Shown piece by piece: positions 1 to 10,889 of a stretch of DNA of 64,000 nucleotides. The notes beneath the pieces are model-generated. The model made no database searches and was not told where the DNA came from. It saw nothing but the letters and a program-made list of their open reading frames with translations. Position numbers and translations under genes: made by a program. Numbering within the stretch: position 1 is the stretch's first letter; each line of letters opens with the position of its first letter. Source of the DNA: Stenotrophomonas pavanii (GTDB taxonomy: Bacteria; Pseudomonadota; Gammaproteobacteria; Xanthomonadales; Xanthomonadaceae); contig NZ_FNFQ01000002.1 of the NCBI RefSeq assembly GCF_900101175.1, forward strand, positions 540,793 through 604,792. Direction: 5' to 3'.

Positions 1-472
1 CGGTGGCCAGCCACAGCAGGAAGAACGCAGGTGCAGCCAGCAGCAGCACGCGCGCGTAGACGATGGACTCGCCGAGGATCGGTGCCGGTGTGCCCAGCGC
101 GGTCAGCAGGCGTGGCGCAACACCGCCGCCCACAGCCATCACCAGCACCGACAGCAGCAGGATCAGCGCCACCGCGCTGCCGGCCACCGCCCGCGCCTGT
201 TGCGGCCGGTGCGCGCCCCAGGCCTGGCCGATCAGCACCATCGCGCCGGTCGCCAGGCCCATCACCAGGGCCAGCAGCAGGAAGAAGACCGGGAAGAATG
301 CTGCCGCGGCGGCCACCGCCTGCGTCCCGAGCAGATGACCGAGGTAGATGTTGTCCAGCGTGCCTGCGGCCAGCTGCAGCGCGTTGGTCAGCAGCATCGG
401 CAGCAGCAGGGCCAGGTAGGTGCGCCACAGAGGCGGCGCGGCCGGGGGCGTGGGATGTACAGGGGCGTTCAT
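1..472 (-). CDS. MATE family efflux transporter (N-terminal part, runs off the window)
   Basis: This is the first ~157 codons of a multidrug and toxin extrusion transporter, an inner-membrane cation-coupled drug antiporter. The start is the ATG at 470-472, and the reading frame stays open to base 1, so the 3' end lies outside the window. The translation begins MNAPVHPTPPAAPP and then alternates hydrophobic helices (for example LALLLPMLLTNALQLAAG and FFPVFFLLLALVMGLATGA). The stretch TLDNIYLGHLLGT resembles the first MATE loop (usual form VDxxfvGhlG), and MVLIGQAWGA resembles the conserved second-helix region. The family call rests on helix pattern and these motifs. The substrate cannot be inferred. 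Confidence 0.8.
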   Translation of the reverse strand, partial: MNAPVHPTPPAAPPLWRTYLALLLPMLLTNALQLAAGTLDNIYLGHLLGTQAVAAAAAFFPVFFLLLALVMGLATGAMVLIGQAWGAHRPQQARAVAGSAVALILLLSVLVMAVGGGVAPRLLTALGTPAPILGESIVYARVLLLAAPAFFLLWLAT

Positions 473-589
473 GGGGTTCTCTGGGCAAGGCGCTGCCCTG
501 CCCGGCGTTTCCGCCAGCAAAGCAAGCACAGGGGAGCGGGCCGTGGCCCGCGATCAGGTGGCGCCGCCGCGCGACGACGGCGCGATGGT

Positions 590-1204
590 TCAGCCGTCGG
601 CGCTGTCGAACGCCAGGCGCAGGGCGTGGTCGCGCACATCCCTGGGCCAGGAATGCAGCACCGCTTCCAGGCCCGCGCGGTCATGCGCGAACAGCATGCG
701 GATGGCCTCCTCGAAGCCCGGCAGGTCACCGGCGATGGTCTGCAGGAAGTGATAGGCGCGCTCGGCATCGCGACGCCGGCGGTCCTTGTCCGCACCGGCG
801 CGGCTGGCCGCCTCCACCAGTTTCCGCAGTGCCACCGAGGCGCCGCCCGGCTGCTCTGCCAGCCATGCCCAGTGGCGCGGCAGCAACGTCACTTCGCGCG
901 CTACCACGCCCAGCTTCGGGCGGCCACGGCCACGCGGGGCCGCGGGTGCGTCTTCGGCAATGACCTCGGCATCCGTCTCCACGGCGGGAAACGCTGCACT
1001 TACCCGCGACAGCAGTTCTGCATCACTGCCGCGCGTATCGAAATCACGGGTATGGCCGGTGGCGTTGTCGAACACCAGCAACGGCCCGGCCGCGTTGCTG
1101 GCGCGCAGCTGCTTGAGGGCAAGCGCAGCCACTTCCGGGGTGCCGGAAGCGACCAGGCGATGGCCGTCGAAACAACTGAAAGGAGGAAGACGGGACGCAG
1201 GCAT
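590..1204 (-). CDS. DUF2239 family protein
   Basis: A protein of about 204 residues, recognised as DUF2239, a widespread proteobacterial family of unknown function. It has an N-terminal segment beginning MPASRLPPFSCFDGHRLVASG. A basic linker with RGRGRPKLGVV, similar to an AT-hook core, precedes a helical C-terminal half (LPRHWAWLAEQPGGASVALR, AERAYHFLQ). That combination suggests a nucleic-acid role, but this is inference. An in-frame ATG nine codons further upstream (1231) is less likely, because it lies at the edge of a palindromic site that looks like an operator. The gene is monocistronic in appearance, and 125 bases separate it from the Nudix gene behind it. Confidence 0.75.
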   Translation of the reverse strand: MPASRLPPFSCFDGHRLVASGTPEVAALALKQLRASNAAGPLLVFDNATGHTRDFDTRGSDAELLSRVSAAFPAVETDAEVIAEDAPAAPRGRGRPKLGVVAREVTLLPRHWAWLAEQPGGASVALRKLVEAASRAGADKDRRRRDAERAYHFLQTIAGDLPGFEEAIRMLFAHDRAGLEAVLHSWPRDVRDHALRLAFDSADG

Positions 1205-1230
1205 GGCAAGGGCATCAGAGGCGATGCACA

Positions 1231-1279
1231 AATATTGCCCGGGTAATTTGTCGACGTCAATATTGCCCGGGCATTAATT
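1231..1279. promoter_or_regulatory. Pair of CCCGGG-centred palindromes upstream of the DUF2239 gene
   Basis: Two near-identical sites occur 28 bases apart: AATATTGCCCGGGTAATTTG at 1231-1250, and AATATTGCCCGGG followed by CATTAATT at 1259-1279. Each is roughly palindromic around CCCGGG with A/T-rich arms. They lie 27-75 bases before the likely DUF2239 start, where a promoter should be. The spacing is close to three helical turns, which would suit a dimeric repressor or activator binding both on one face. The regulator is not identified. Confidence 0.5.
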
Positions 1280-1329
1280 ATCCGGAAAAGCGTGCCAGCC
1301 TCGGGTGGGCACCTCCCCGATTCGCCGGG

Positions 1330-1818
1330 TCACAGCCGACTGTAGGACCAACTGACCATGCGGCCGTCCTTGTACGGCATCACGCCGTGGAACGGGCGCG
1401 GGTCGGTGTCGAACACCAGCGGCAGGAAGTTGCGGTCGCCCTCCCACATCGGCAGCGTGTCCAGCTTGTCCAGGTCCACCCATTCCAGCGTGCCTTCATG
1501 GTTGCCGCCGTGCGGGGTGCCTTCGAAGGTGTCGATGACGAACACGAAGCCCAGCCAGTCTTCACCATGCTTGCCGAAACCCGGCCAGCTGAGGGTGCCG
1601 CGCAGGCGCATGCCGGTGCAGTCGATGCCGGCTTCCTCGGCGATCTCGCGACGCATGCTGGCGGCCACGTCCTCGTCCGCTTCGATCTTGCCGCCCAGCC
1701 CGTTGTACTTGCCCAGATGGTGGTCACCCGGACGGGTGTTGCGGTGGATCATCAGCACCTGGCGACGATCAGGCGACAGCACGTAGCCCAGGGTGGCGAC
1801 GATCGGGGTGTACGGCAT
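1330..1818 (-). CDS. Nudix hydrolase (8-oxo-dGTP diphosphatase type)
   Basis: A 162-residue hydrolase of the Nudix fold, which cleaves nucleoside diphosphates linked to another group. A complete Nudix box (GX5EX7REUXEEXGU) starts at about residue 42, with KIEADE then REIAEEAGI. These glutamates bind the catalytic metal. The C-terminal part (PFHGVMPYKDGRMVSWSYSR) resembles MutT/MTH1-like 8-oxo-dGTP diphosphatases, so a nucleotide-pool cleaning role is likely but substrate specificity is inferred. It is followed on the same strand by nothing closer than the DUF2239 gene. Upstream lies a DUF1249 gene on the same strand, a pairing that recalls the E. coli nudF-yqiB order. Confidence 0.88.
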   Translation of the reverse strand: MPYTPIVATLGYVLSPDRRQVLMIHRNTRPGDHHLGKYNGLGGKIEADEDVAASMRREIAEEAGIDCTGMRLRGTLSWPGFGKHGEDWLGFVFVIDTFEGTPHGGNHEGTLEWVDLDKLDTLPMWEGDRNFLPLVFDTDPRPFHGVMPYKDGRMVSWSYSRL

Positions 1819-1860
1819 GGGGCGGCATCCAGCGGCAGGTCAGCCTTGGATTATGGCCGA

Positions 1861-2370
1861 TCAGCGCACCAGCGACAGGCGGCGCTCGGCAGGCGCACCG
1901 GCGCCATCGGGGTCACGGCGCAGCGTGGCGACGCCGTGGCCGCGCTCGGCCAGGTATTCCAGCCACTTGCCGAGGAAGGTGTTCATCCGCATGCGATGGC
2001 TGATCAACTCCGCCGGTGGCGGATACAGGCCCATGGTGTCCTGCCAGCGACGGCCGACGTAGCAATGGGTGGTCTCGGCCTGGCGCGCATCACGGTACAG
2101 GCGGACGTAGGCCGACGGGTCCGGCTCACCGGTGACCGGGTCGGCCAGGTCGTAGGTCAGGCGCAGTTCCACCGTGTAGCGGTGGCATTCGATCACGTCC
2201 AGGCGCACATCCAGGCCGTCACCGATCGAGGAGATGTAGCTGCCCGCCACCAGTCCCGCCGGCTCGAACAGGCGTACCAGATGACGGTAGTTTTCCGCGT
2301 ACAGGCCCATGAGCCAGCTCAGCCGGCTCAGGCGGGGAATGCGTTCGGTACGGGGCAAGGCTTGGGCCAT
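1861..2370 (-). CDS. DUF1249 (YqiB-like) family protein
   Basis: A 169-residue cytoplasmic protein of the YqiB/DUF1249 family, whose function is unknown. Family hallmarks are visible: an N-terminal LMGLYAENYRHLVRLF, a central DVIECHRYTVELRLTYDL, and the C-terminal RMRMNTFLGKWLEYLAERGH. The gene lies 42 bases upstream of the Nudix gene on the same strand and is probably co-transcribed with it, as the YqiB family is with ADP-ribose pyrophosphatase in enterics. The start is the ATG at 2370; no better internal start is evident. The stretch before it carries three SMAG repeats. Confidence 0.8.
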   Translation of the reverse strand: MAQALPRTERIPRLSRLSWLMGLYAENYRHLVRLFEPAGLVAGSYISSIGDGLDVRLDVIECHRYTVELRLTYDLADPVTGEPDPSAYVRLYRDARQAETTHCYVGRRWQDTMGLYPPPAELISHRMRMNTFLGKWLEYLAERGHGVATLRRDPDGAGAPAERRLSLVR

Positions 2371-2447
2371 GGGTCGATCCTACACGTTGGTGCTACAACG
2401 TGGGGGCGCCTCAACCCACAGCCAACCCGTCGGTCGCTTTCATCGCG

Positions 2448-2580
2448 GTAGTGCCGGCCGCTGGCCGGCAGCCCCCCAGCGCGGGAGTCGCTGCCACCTC
2501 GGTAGTGCCGGTCGCTGGCCGGCAGCCTCGCAGCGCGGGAGTCGCTGCCACCGCGGTAGTGCCGGCCGCTGGCCGGCAGC
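2448..2580 (+). repeat. Three SMAG (REP-like) palindromes
   Basis: Three copies of a 25-base palindrome that starts GTAG, then TGCCGGCCGCTGGCCGGCAGC, occur at 2448-2472, 2502-2526 (one mismatch) and 2556-2580, all in the same orientation and about 54 bases apart. The spacers between them are also repeats (CAGCGCGGGAGTCGCTGCCAC). GTAG-headed GC-rich palindromes are the known SMAG repeats of Stenotrophomonas. They sit between the 3' end of ppsR and the 5' end of the DUF1249 gene. Confidence 0.85.
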
Positions 2581-2600
2581 CCCGCAGCGCGGGGAAACGA

Positions 2601-3422
2601 TCAATACAGCTCGCGCTGCAGCCCCAGCGTGGCCAGCACCTTGCTGGAAATCTCCTCGATCGAGGTATGGGTGGTGCTCAGGGTCGGGATCCGCTCCATC
2701 TGGAACATGGTCTCGGCCGCAGCCACCTCGCGCTTGCAGGTTTCCAGGTTGGCGTAGCGCGAGTTCGGACGGCGCTCCTGGCGGATCTGCTGCAGACGGT
2801 CCGGGTCGATGGTCAGGCCGAACAGCTTGCGCCGGTAGTTGCGCAGGCGAGGCGGCAGGCGGTCGCTTTCCAGGTCCTCGTCGGTCAGCGGGTAGTTGGC
2901 TGCGCGAACCCCGTAGTGCAGGGCCAGGTAGATGCAGGTCGGCGTCTTGCCGGCGCGCGACACCGCCACCAGGATCACGTCTGCATCGTCGTAGTTCACC
3001 GCAATGCCATCGTCATGGGTCAGGGCGAAGTTCATCGCGTTGATGCGGCGATGGTAGGTATCGAAATCGACCATGCCATGGGCCTGGCCGACCCGGGCCA
3101 GGCGCGGGCTGGCCAGTTCGCGCTCCAGCGGCTCGATGAACGGCGCGAACACATCCAGCATCAGGGCACCGCTGTCAGCCAGGATCAGGCTCAGGCTCTG
3201 GTCCACGCAGGAGTTCACCACGATCGGCCGGACCTGGTAGCGCTCCCCCGCCGCCTGGATCCGGGCACAGGCTTCACGCGCCTTTTCAGGGTCGTCGACA
3301 AATGACATCCGGTCGGTAATGAAGCTGAACCCGGAGAACTGGGTCAGCAGGCTATGCCCAATGGTTTCAGCGGTGATACCGGTTCCATCGGAAACGTAGA
3401 ACACCGGACGGATGGTCGACAT
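2601..3422 (-). CDS. ppsR: Phosphoenolpyruvate synthase regulatory protein (bifunctional kinase/pyrophosphorylase)
   Basis: A 273-residue DUF299 protein that switches PEP synthase off by ADP-dependent phosphorylation of a threonine next to the catalytic histidine, and on again by Pi-dependent dephosphorylation. The family N terminus [20 protein letters not shown] is intact, and a P-loop-like motif [15 protein letters not shown] lies near residue 160, with the expected GKTPT core. The length matches PpsR of Proteobacteria. The gene is divergent from its target ppsA, with 144 bases between the two starts, so both promoters must lie in 3423-3566. Confidence 0.95.
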   Translation of the reverse strand: MSTIRPVFYVSDGTGITAETIGHSLLTQFSGFSFITDRMSFVDDPEKAREACARIQAAGERYQVRPIVVNSCVDQSLSLILADSGALMLDVFAPFIEPLERELASPRLARVGQAHGMVDFDTYHRRINAMNFALTHDDGIAVNYDDADVILVAVSRAGKTPTCIYLALHYGVRAANYPLTDEDLESDRLPPRLRNYRRKLFGLTIDPDRLQQIRQERRPNSRYANLETCKREVAAAETMFQMERIPTLSTTHTSIEEISSKVLATLGLQRELY

Positions 3423-3566
3423 GCGCGCTTTTACCCCCTACGAAGCTTAAAAAGGCCGCCAGCACAAGCTTGTGCCGACGGTGCTCTGCCCGGCATCATA
3501 TCGGCTTCTTCCTACGGACGCGGCCACTCAGCCCGCCTCGGGCGATGGCCAAACGGAGCATCGCGC

Positions 3567-5945
<2,379 letters not shown>

Positions 5946-6000
5946 TGCTGTGAGAGGCTGACGTCGCTTTCATCGACGTCCGCCCATACTGCTGCTGCAC

Positions 6001-6030
6001 GCAAGCCCCGCCTTTGCGGGGCTTGCTGTT
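6001..6030 (+). terminator. Rho-independent terminator after ppsA
   Basis: GCAAGCCCCGC pairs perfectly with GCGGGGCTTGC across a CTTT loop (6001-6026), followed by TGTTTCT. It sits 55 bases after the ppsA stop. Confidence 0.85.
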
Positions 6031-6089
6031 TCTGGCGTCACGCACGCCCTGCCCCACGCAGACATCGCTACGCAGCAAAGGACTTCCGC

Positions 6090-6983
6090 ATGATCGCCGC
6101 CGCACCACCCGCCCCCGCCGCAACGCCCTGGTTCCACTCGCTCGACTGGGAGCGGCTGCTGGAAACCTACGGCGTGCCGTTGCTGGCCGCCATCGTAGTG
6201 CTGCTGGTGGGCCTGTGGGTGGCACGTCGCCTGTCCAATGCCATGCCGCGCGCCACCGCGCGCATGGGCGTGGACCCGATGCTGGGCAGCTTCCTGCGCA
6301 ACGTGGTCTATGCCACCTCACTCGTGATCGTGGCGCTGCTGGCCATCGACACGCTCGGCGTGAAAATCACCCCGCTGCTGGCCGTGCTCGGCACGGCCGG
6401 TCTGGCGGTAGGCCTGGCATTGAAGGATTCGCTGTCCAACATCGCCTCGGGCGTGATGCTGGTGACGCTGCGACCGTTCCGCGTGGGCGATGTGGTGACC
6501 GTGGCCGGGCAGACCGGCACGGTGCGCGAAGTGCGCATCTTCCAGACCGTGCTCACCGGTGCCGACAACCAGCACACCACCATTCCGAACACGCTGATCA
6601 CTGCCGCACCGATCATCAACCTCACCGCCGAACCGACGCGCCGCGTCGAGCTGGTGATCGGCATCGGCTATGAGGACAACATCCAGCTGGCACGCGATAC
6701 CGCGCTGGCGTTGATGAAGGCCGACCCGCGCGTGCTGCAGACCCCCGCACCGGACGTGGTGGTCTACGAGCTGGGCGCGCACGCCATCAACCTCGGCATC
6801 CGCTGCTACGTGAAATCGGCCGACTGGTTTGGTACCAAGGTCACGCTGCTGGAGCAGCTGAAGCTGGGCTATGACAAGGCCGGCATCAACATCCCCTACC
6901 CGCAGCAGGACATGCATCTGTACCTGCACGGCAAGGATGGCGGCGTGGTTGAGGCCGACGCGTTGGTGCGCGACAAGCCGTGA
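6090..6983 (+). CDS. Small-conductance mechanosensitive channel (MscS family)
   Basis: A 297-residue inner-membrane channel that opens under membrane tension and releases solutes during hypo-osmotic shock. After a Pro/Ala-rich N terminus there are three predicted membrane helices: about residues 24-45, 70-92 and 94-130. The third contains the pore-lining Gly/Ala-rich segment LAVLGTAGLAVGLALKDS, then SNIASGVMLVTLRPFRVGDVV, the MscS signature. The beta domain (TTIPNTLI) and the C-terminal cytoplasmic vestibule (YPQQDMHLYLHG) follow. It stands alone between the ppsA terminator and a SMAG array. Confidence 0.93.
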   Translation: MIAAAPPAPAATPWFHSLDWERLLETYGVPLLAAIVVLLVGLWVARRLSNAMPRATARMGVDPMLGSFLRNVVYATSLVIVALLAIDTLGVKITPLLAVLGTAGLAVGLALKDSLSNIASGVMLVTLRPFRVGDVVTVAGQTGTVREVRIFQTVLTGADNQHTTIPNTLITAAPIINLTAEPTRRVELVIGIGYEDNIQLARDTALALMKADPRVLQTPAPDVVVYELGAHAINLGIRCYVKSADWFGTKVTLLEQLKLGYDKAGINIPYPQQDMHLYLHGKDGGVVEADALVRDKP

Positions 6984-6993
6984 TCCGGCAGTG

Positions 6994-7364
6994 GAATGCC
7001 GGCCAGCGGCCGGTACTACCCCCTCGCCGCCTGACTGAAATGCCGGCCAGCGGCCGGCACTACCCCTCGCCGCCTGACTGAAATGCCGGCCAGCGGCCGG
7101 CACTACCCCCTCGCCGCCTGACTGAAATGCCGGCCAGCGGCCGGCACTACCCCCTCGCCGCCTGACTGGAATGCCGGCCAGCGGCCGGCACTACCCCCTC
7201 GCCGCCTGACTGAAATGCCGGCCAGCGGCCGGCACTATCCCCTCGCCGCCTGACTGAAATGCCTGCCAGCGGCCGGCACTACCCCCTCGCCACCTGACTG
7301 AAATGCCGGCCAGCGGCCGGCACTACCCCTCGCCCACTGGTAGTGCCGGCCGCTGGCCGGCAGC
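6994..7364. repeat. Tandem SMAG array (44-bp unit, 8 direct copies plus one inverted)
   Basis: Eight head-to-tail copies of a 43/44-base unit lie between mscS and the ene-reductase. Each copy contains the palindrome TGCCGGCCAGCGGCCGGCAC followed by TACC and the linker CCTCGCCGCCTGACTGAAA. Single-base variants occur (GGTAC in copy 1, CTATC in copy 6, TGCCTGCC in copy 7, CCACC linker in copy 7). The array ends with one copy in the opposite orientation, headed GTAG, at 7340-7364. The spacers are the same linker repeated, so this is not a CRISPR. The two flanking genes converge on it, and the palindromes could fold as a series of hairpins in both transcripts. Confidence 0.88.
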
Positions 7365-7372
7365 GCCCAGGA

Positions 7373-8488
7373 TCAGGCCGCGACGCTCTCTTCCAGCGTC
7401 GGGTAATCGGTGAAGCCGACCGCGCCACCGCCAAAGAACGTCGCGCGATCCGGCGGATTCAGCGCCGCACCGGTACGCAGTCGCTCCGGCAGATCCGGGT
7501 TGGCGATGAACGGACGGCCGAAGCCGATCAGGTCAGCCCAGCCTTCCGCCAGTGCCTGCTCGGCGCGCTCGGCGGTGTACTTGCCGGCGTAGATCAGCGT
7601 ACCCGGGTAGACCATGCGCAGCGCCTGCTTGAACGCCACCGGCATCAACGGTGCATCGTCCCAATCCGCTTCGGCAACGTGCAGGTAACCCACGCCCAGC
7701 TCACCCAGCAGATGCGCGGCCGCCAGATAGGTCGCCTGCGGCGTATCGTCCACCGCGCCCTGCAGCGTGGTCAGCGGCGCCAGGCGCACGCCGACGCGGT
7801 CACCGCCGGCCACCGCGACCACCGCCTGCACGACCTCGCGCAGGAACCGCAGCCGGTTCTGCAACGCGCCGCCATAGCCGTCAGTGCGCTGGTTGGCCTG
7901 CGAGTCGATGAACTGGTTGATCAGGTAGCCATTGGCACCGTGCAACTCCACGCCATCGAAGCCTGCGTCCAGCGCATTGCGCGCGGCCTGCGCGAAATCG
8001 GCGACGACGCCCGGAATCTCATCTTCGCGCAGCTCACGCGGCATCGAATGCTGGATCATTTCGCCCACCCCGGCTTCGGGACCTGCCCCGGTCGGGTCGA
8101 CGAATACCTTCACGCCTTCCGCCAACAACGCCGACGACGACACCGGCGCGGCGCCACCCGGCTGCAGCGCCACGTGCGAGACCCGGCCGACATGCCACAG
8201 CTGGGCGTAGATGCGGCCACCGGCGGCGTGCACGGCGTCAGTCACCTGGCGCCAACCCTGCACCTGTTCCGGGCTGTGGATGCCCGGGGTCCAGGCGTAG
8301 CCCTGGCCCTGCGCGCTGATCTGGGTACCCTCGCTGACAATGAGGCCGGCGCCGGCACGCTGCGCGTAGTACGTGGCCATTTCGGCAGTGGGCACGTTGC
8401 CGGCCGACGAGCGCGAGCGGGTCATCGGCGGCATCACAATGCGGTTGGGCAACGTCAGCGCGCCCAGGCGGTGGGGAGTGAACAGCAT
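7373..8488 (-). CDS. Alkene reductase, old yellow enzyme family (N-ethylmaleimide reductase type)
   Basis: A 371-residue FMN-dependent ene-reductase that reduces activated C=C bonds (N-ethylmaleimide, enones, nitro compounds) with NAD(P)H. The frame opens earlier, but MLFTPHRLGALTLPNRIVM at 8488 is the standard OYE start. Motifs: PLTRS-like PPMTRSRSSAG; HVGRVSH at the flavin site; GVELHGANGYLINQF, where the conserved His and Asn contact the substrate; and a C-terminal LIGFGRPFIANPDLPERL phosphate-binding loop. It fits the NemA branch in length and motifs. It is likely monocistronic. Confidence 0.92.
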   Translation of the reverse strand: MLFTPHRLGALTLPNRIVMPPMTRSRSSAGNVPTAEMATYYAQRAGAGLIVSEGTQISAQGQGYAWTPGIHSPEQVQGWRQVTDAVHAAGGRIYAQLWHVGRVSHVALQPGGAAPVSSSALLAEGVKVFVDPTGAGPEAGVGEMIQHSMPRELREDEIPGVVADFAQAARNALDAGFDGVELHGANGYLINQFIDSQANQRTDGYGGALQNRLRFLREVVQAVVAVAGGDRVGVRLAPLTTLQGAVDDTPQATYLAAAHLLGELGVGYLHVAEADWDDAPLMPVAFKQALRMVYPGTLIYAGKYTAERAEQALAEGWADLIGFGRPFIANPDLPERLRTGAALNPPDRATFFGGGAVGFTDYPTLEESVAA

Positions 8489-8645
8489 GGCGGCAATCTC
8501 TTGCAGGGGACTGCCGGCAAGGATGGGGATGGCGGCGGCCACGCAACAGGCACGCACTGGCAAAACAGTTGTTCCCTCAAGGCAAGGATGGCCGGCCGGG
8601 GCTCAGAGCCCCTTCCTGCGGAACGGGCTCCGACCCCGAAGCCGG

Positions 8646-9518
8646 TTATAGCGTGGGTTCGATCAGCACGCCGCCATGCGCCACGCGGTCATAGCAGGTG
8701 CGTACCACGTCCTCACCATACTTGCGCTCCAGCCGGCGCACGATGAAGTGGCCGCGCGCCATGTCCTGGTAGTAGTCAGTGAACATGGTGTTCAGTGTTG
8801 CGCCGGCAGCGGCACCGACGATCGGCACCGCCTGCGCGGCGAACTTCTCGGTAACGACCACGCCAAAGCGCGCCGCCACCTTCTCCACCAGCTTCGCCAG
8901 CAGCTTGCCGGCTTCCTTCGGCGCCACGCCCAAGGTCAGGTCGCGGCCGGTCACCACCCGCCCGGCCAGCTCGGCCGAGAGATGGCGCATCACATCGGTC
9001 GTGAAGCCGCGGGCCAGGTAATAGCCCGTCTCGCTGGCGTCATCACGCGGCGAGTTGCCGCCCAGCGCGAATACCTCAAGGCACGCCTGGCGGGTGCTGA
9101 ACTCGGACAGGTCAAAGCCCTCGCTGCGGGCCACGTCGGCCACCGCCCGCATCATGATCGTGGTCGATACCGGCAGTTCGATGAAAAGTGCCGCGAAGCC
9201 AAAGGCGCCTCCGACCGCGCCTGACGTCGCCGCCGCCACCTTGTGCCAGCGCGTGGATGCGCCCTTGCCAGGGGTGTTGTCCATGCTCCACAGGGCCGCC
9301 TGCGCGGACTTGGACAGCGCCGCCTGCACCGCACCGTGGATGCGGCCCGAGACCGCCTTGGGCAGCGCCTTCACCGCGAACTCCAGTGGCATGCCGACCA
9401 GGTTCGCCATGCGCGCGGTCAGGGTCGGCGCTTCCAGCAGCGCCACCGCCCGCTGCAGGTCGGACCAGTCGCGGGCGTCGTGGGCAATGTCGCGGGGAAG
9501 CAGGATCGGCTCGTTCAT
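8646..9518 (-). CDS. EcsC family protein
   Basis: A protein of about 290 residues resembling the EcsC family (named for a gene next to the Bacillus Ecs transporter; function not established). The start is taken at MNEPILLPRDIAHDARDW (9518), because the longer frame runs through a Pro/Arg-rich stretch typical of non-coding DNA here. Recognisable parts are the N-terminal helix with LQRAVALLEAPTLTARMANL, the Gly/Ala-rich segment SGAVGGAFGFAALFIELPVS, and the C-terminal VPIVGAAAGATLNTMFTDYY, both probably membrane-associated. No operon partner is seen. Confidence 0.75.
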   Translation of the reverse strand: MNEPILLPRDIAHDARDWSDLQRAVALLEAPTLTARMANLVGMPLEFAVKALPKAVSGRIHGAVQAALSKSAQAALWSMDNTPGKGASTRWHKVAAATSGAVGGAFGFAALFIELPVSTTIMMRAVADVARSEGFDLSEFSTRQACLEVFALGGNSPRDDASETGYYLARGFTTDVMRHLSAELAGRVVTGRDLTLGVAPKEAGKLLAKLVEKVAARFGVVVTEKFAAQAVPIVGAAAGATLNTMFTDYYQDMARGHFIVRRLERKYGEDVVRTCYDRVAHGGVLIEPTL

Positions 9519-9590
9519 GGCGCCGATCTTAGCGCCCGGTAGTTGAACGGTTCGTCGCGGGTCACGCCAGAAGGGGCGGATCCGGTGCCT

Positions 9591-9614
9591 TGCCGGCCAG
9601 CGGCCGGCAACTAC
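9591..9614 (-). repeat. Single SMAG palindrome
   Basis: TGCCGGCCAGCGGCCGGCA followed by ACTAC is a solitary, reverse-oriented copy of the GTAG-headed SMAG repeat, between the EcsC gene and orn. Confidence 0.8.
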
Positions 9615-9642
9615 CCCTTGGCGTGTCACCCGGTGGCGTCGT

Positions 9643-10215
9643 TCAGGCAGCCGGCAACCCCGACAGCGCGCCCATGAACTGGCGGTAGTGGCGCAGTTCG
9701 GCGATCGAGTCGTGCACGTCGCTCAGCGCGGTGTGGTTGCTGTTCTTGCCGACGCCGGCAGCCACGCTCGGCGCCCAGCGCTTGGCCAGTTCCTTCACCG
9801 TGGACACGTCCAGGTTGCGGTAGTGGAAGTACTTCTCCAGCCTCGGCATCTGGCGGTGCAGGAAGCGGCGATCCTGGCAGATCGAGTTGCCGCACATCGG
9901 CGAAAGGCCTGCCGGGATCCACTGCGCCAGGAAGTTCACCGTCTGCGCTTCGGCCTGGCCCAGCGTGGTGGTGCTGTCCAGCACGCGCTGCCACAGGCCG
10001 GAACGGCGGTGCTGATTGCGGTTCCACTCGTCCATCGCTTCCAGCGTTTCCAGCGGGTGGTGGATGGCGAATTCCGGACCCTCGGCCAGCACGTTGAGCT
10101 GCGCGTCGGTGACCACGGTGGCGATCTCGATGATCGAATCGTTATCGGTATCCAACCCGGTCATTTCCAGGTCGATCCAGATCAGCCGCTCGTTGGCCGC
10201 GCCGTTGTCCGCCAT
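9643..10215 (-). CDS. orn: Oligoribonuclease
   Basis: A 190-residue 3'-5' exonuclease of the DEDD superfamily that degrades short RNAs and pGpG, the last step of c-di-GMP turnover. The Exo I motif [11 protein letters not shown] provides Asp and Glu. The Exo II region ([18 protein letters not shown]) and the Exo III motif [14 protein letters not shown] with the catalytic His and Asp are all intact. [17 protein letters not shown] at 10215 is chosen as start over an upstream ATG, since the family starts a few residues before the Exo I strand. It is followed by a SMAG repeat. Confidence 0.95.
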   Translation of the reverse strand: MADNGAANERLIWIDLEMTGLDTDNDSIIEIATVVTDAQLNVLAEGPEFAIHHPLETLEAMDEWNRNQHRRSGLWQRVLDSTTTLGQAEAQTVNFLAQWIPAGLSPMCGNSICQDRRFLHRQMPRLEKYFHYRNLDVSTVKELAKRWAPSVAAGVGKNSNHTALSDVHDSIAELRHYRQFMGALSGLPAA

Positions 10216-10289
10216 GTGTCGCCTCGTTGCTGGGCAGGCGCACGGCCTACCGGTGAAGGAAAGGGGCACCCATCATACCCTGTCGCTCC

Positions 10290-10814
10290 TCAGCGCTCGC
10301 CGGCGTGGTCTTCCAGCAACAGCGGCGGCTTGCCGCGCTTGGCGCGGAAATAATTGGTCAGGCGCGTGCTCGCCTCCTTGGCCAGCACCCCGCCGTGGAT
10401 TTCCACCCGGTGGTTGTGGCGCGCATCGCCCAGCAGGTCGAACACGCTGCCGCAGGCACCGGTCTTGGGGTCGCTGGCGCCGTAGACCAGGCGGGCAACG
10501 CGTGCATGCACGATCGCCATCGCGCACATCGCGCAGGGTTCCAGGGTCACGTACAGAGTGCTGCCCAGCAGCCGATGGTTGGCCAGCCGCGTGCCACCGG
10601 CCCGCATCGCCACGATCTCGGCATGCGCGCTGGGATCGTGCGAGGCGATGTTGAGGTTCCAGCCCTCGCCCAGCAGCTGGCCATCGGCGCCCACCAGTAC
10701 CGCACCGACCGGAATCTCATCGAACTCGCGTTGCGCGCGCTCGGCCAGGGCCAGCGCGTGGCGCATCCAGCGTTCATCGGCGTCGTGCACCGGTACACCC
10801 AGGGCATCGGTCAT
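10290..10814 (-). CDS. tadA: tRNA-specific adenosine deaminase
   Basis: Deaminates A34 to inosine in the anticodon of tRNA-Arg(ACG). The 174-residue protein carries the complete zinc site of the cytidine deaminase fold: His64-Ala65-Glu66 (SAHAEIVAM), and PCAMC with Cys94 and Cys97. The RNA-contact loop NLNIASHDPSAHAE and the TadA-specific GACGSVFDLL are present. The ATG at 10814 is preferred over one 16 codons upstream. The gene sits 74 bases upstream of the orn start on the same strand and may be co-transcribed with it. Confidence 0.95.
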   Translation of the reverse strand: MTDALGVPVHDADERWMRHALALAERAQREFDEIPVGAVLVGADGQLLGEGWNLNIASHDPSAHAEIVAMRAGGTRLANHRLLGSTLYVTLEPCAMCAMAIVHARVARLVYGASDPKTGACGSVFDLLGDARHNHRVEIHGGVLAKEASTRLTNYFRAKRGKPPLLLEDHAGER

Positions 10815-10889
10815 GGCGGTTCTCGCGTGTCTGCAGGGCCAGGATGGCCGCTGGGGCCGCATTGTACGCCCGCGGCCGTGCAGGCGCCG

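Noticed and set aside
200..1246. Long plus-strand open frame of 348 codons
   Set aside because: It is antisense to the MATE and DUF2239 genes and has the Arg/Gln/His-rich composition of a shadow frame.
3354..3566. N-terminal extension of PEP synthase upstream of 3567
   Set aside because: It would overlap ppsR and exceed the family length; the TTG at 3567 gives exactly 792 residues.
6994..7340. CRISPR-like regular spacing of palindromic repeats
   Set aside because: The sequence between palindromes is the same in every unit, so there are no distinct spacers, and no cas genes are nearby. It is a SMAG tandem array.
8597..8611. GGGGCTCAGAGCCCC palindrome as a terminator
   Set aside because: Short stem without T tract in a GC-rich intergenic stretch; no clear relation to either flanking gene end.
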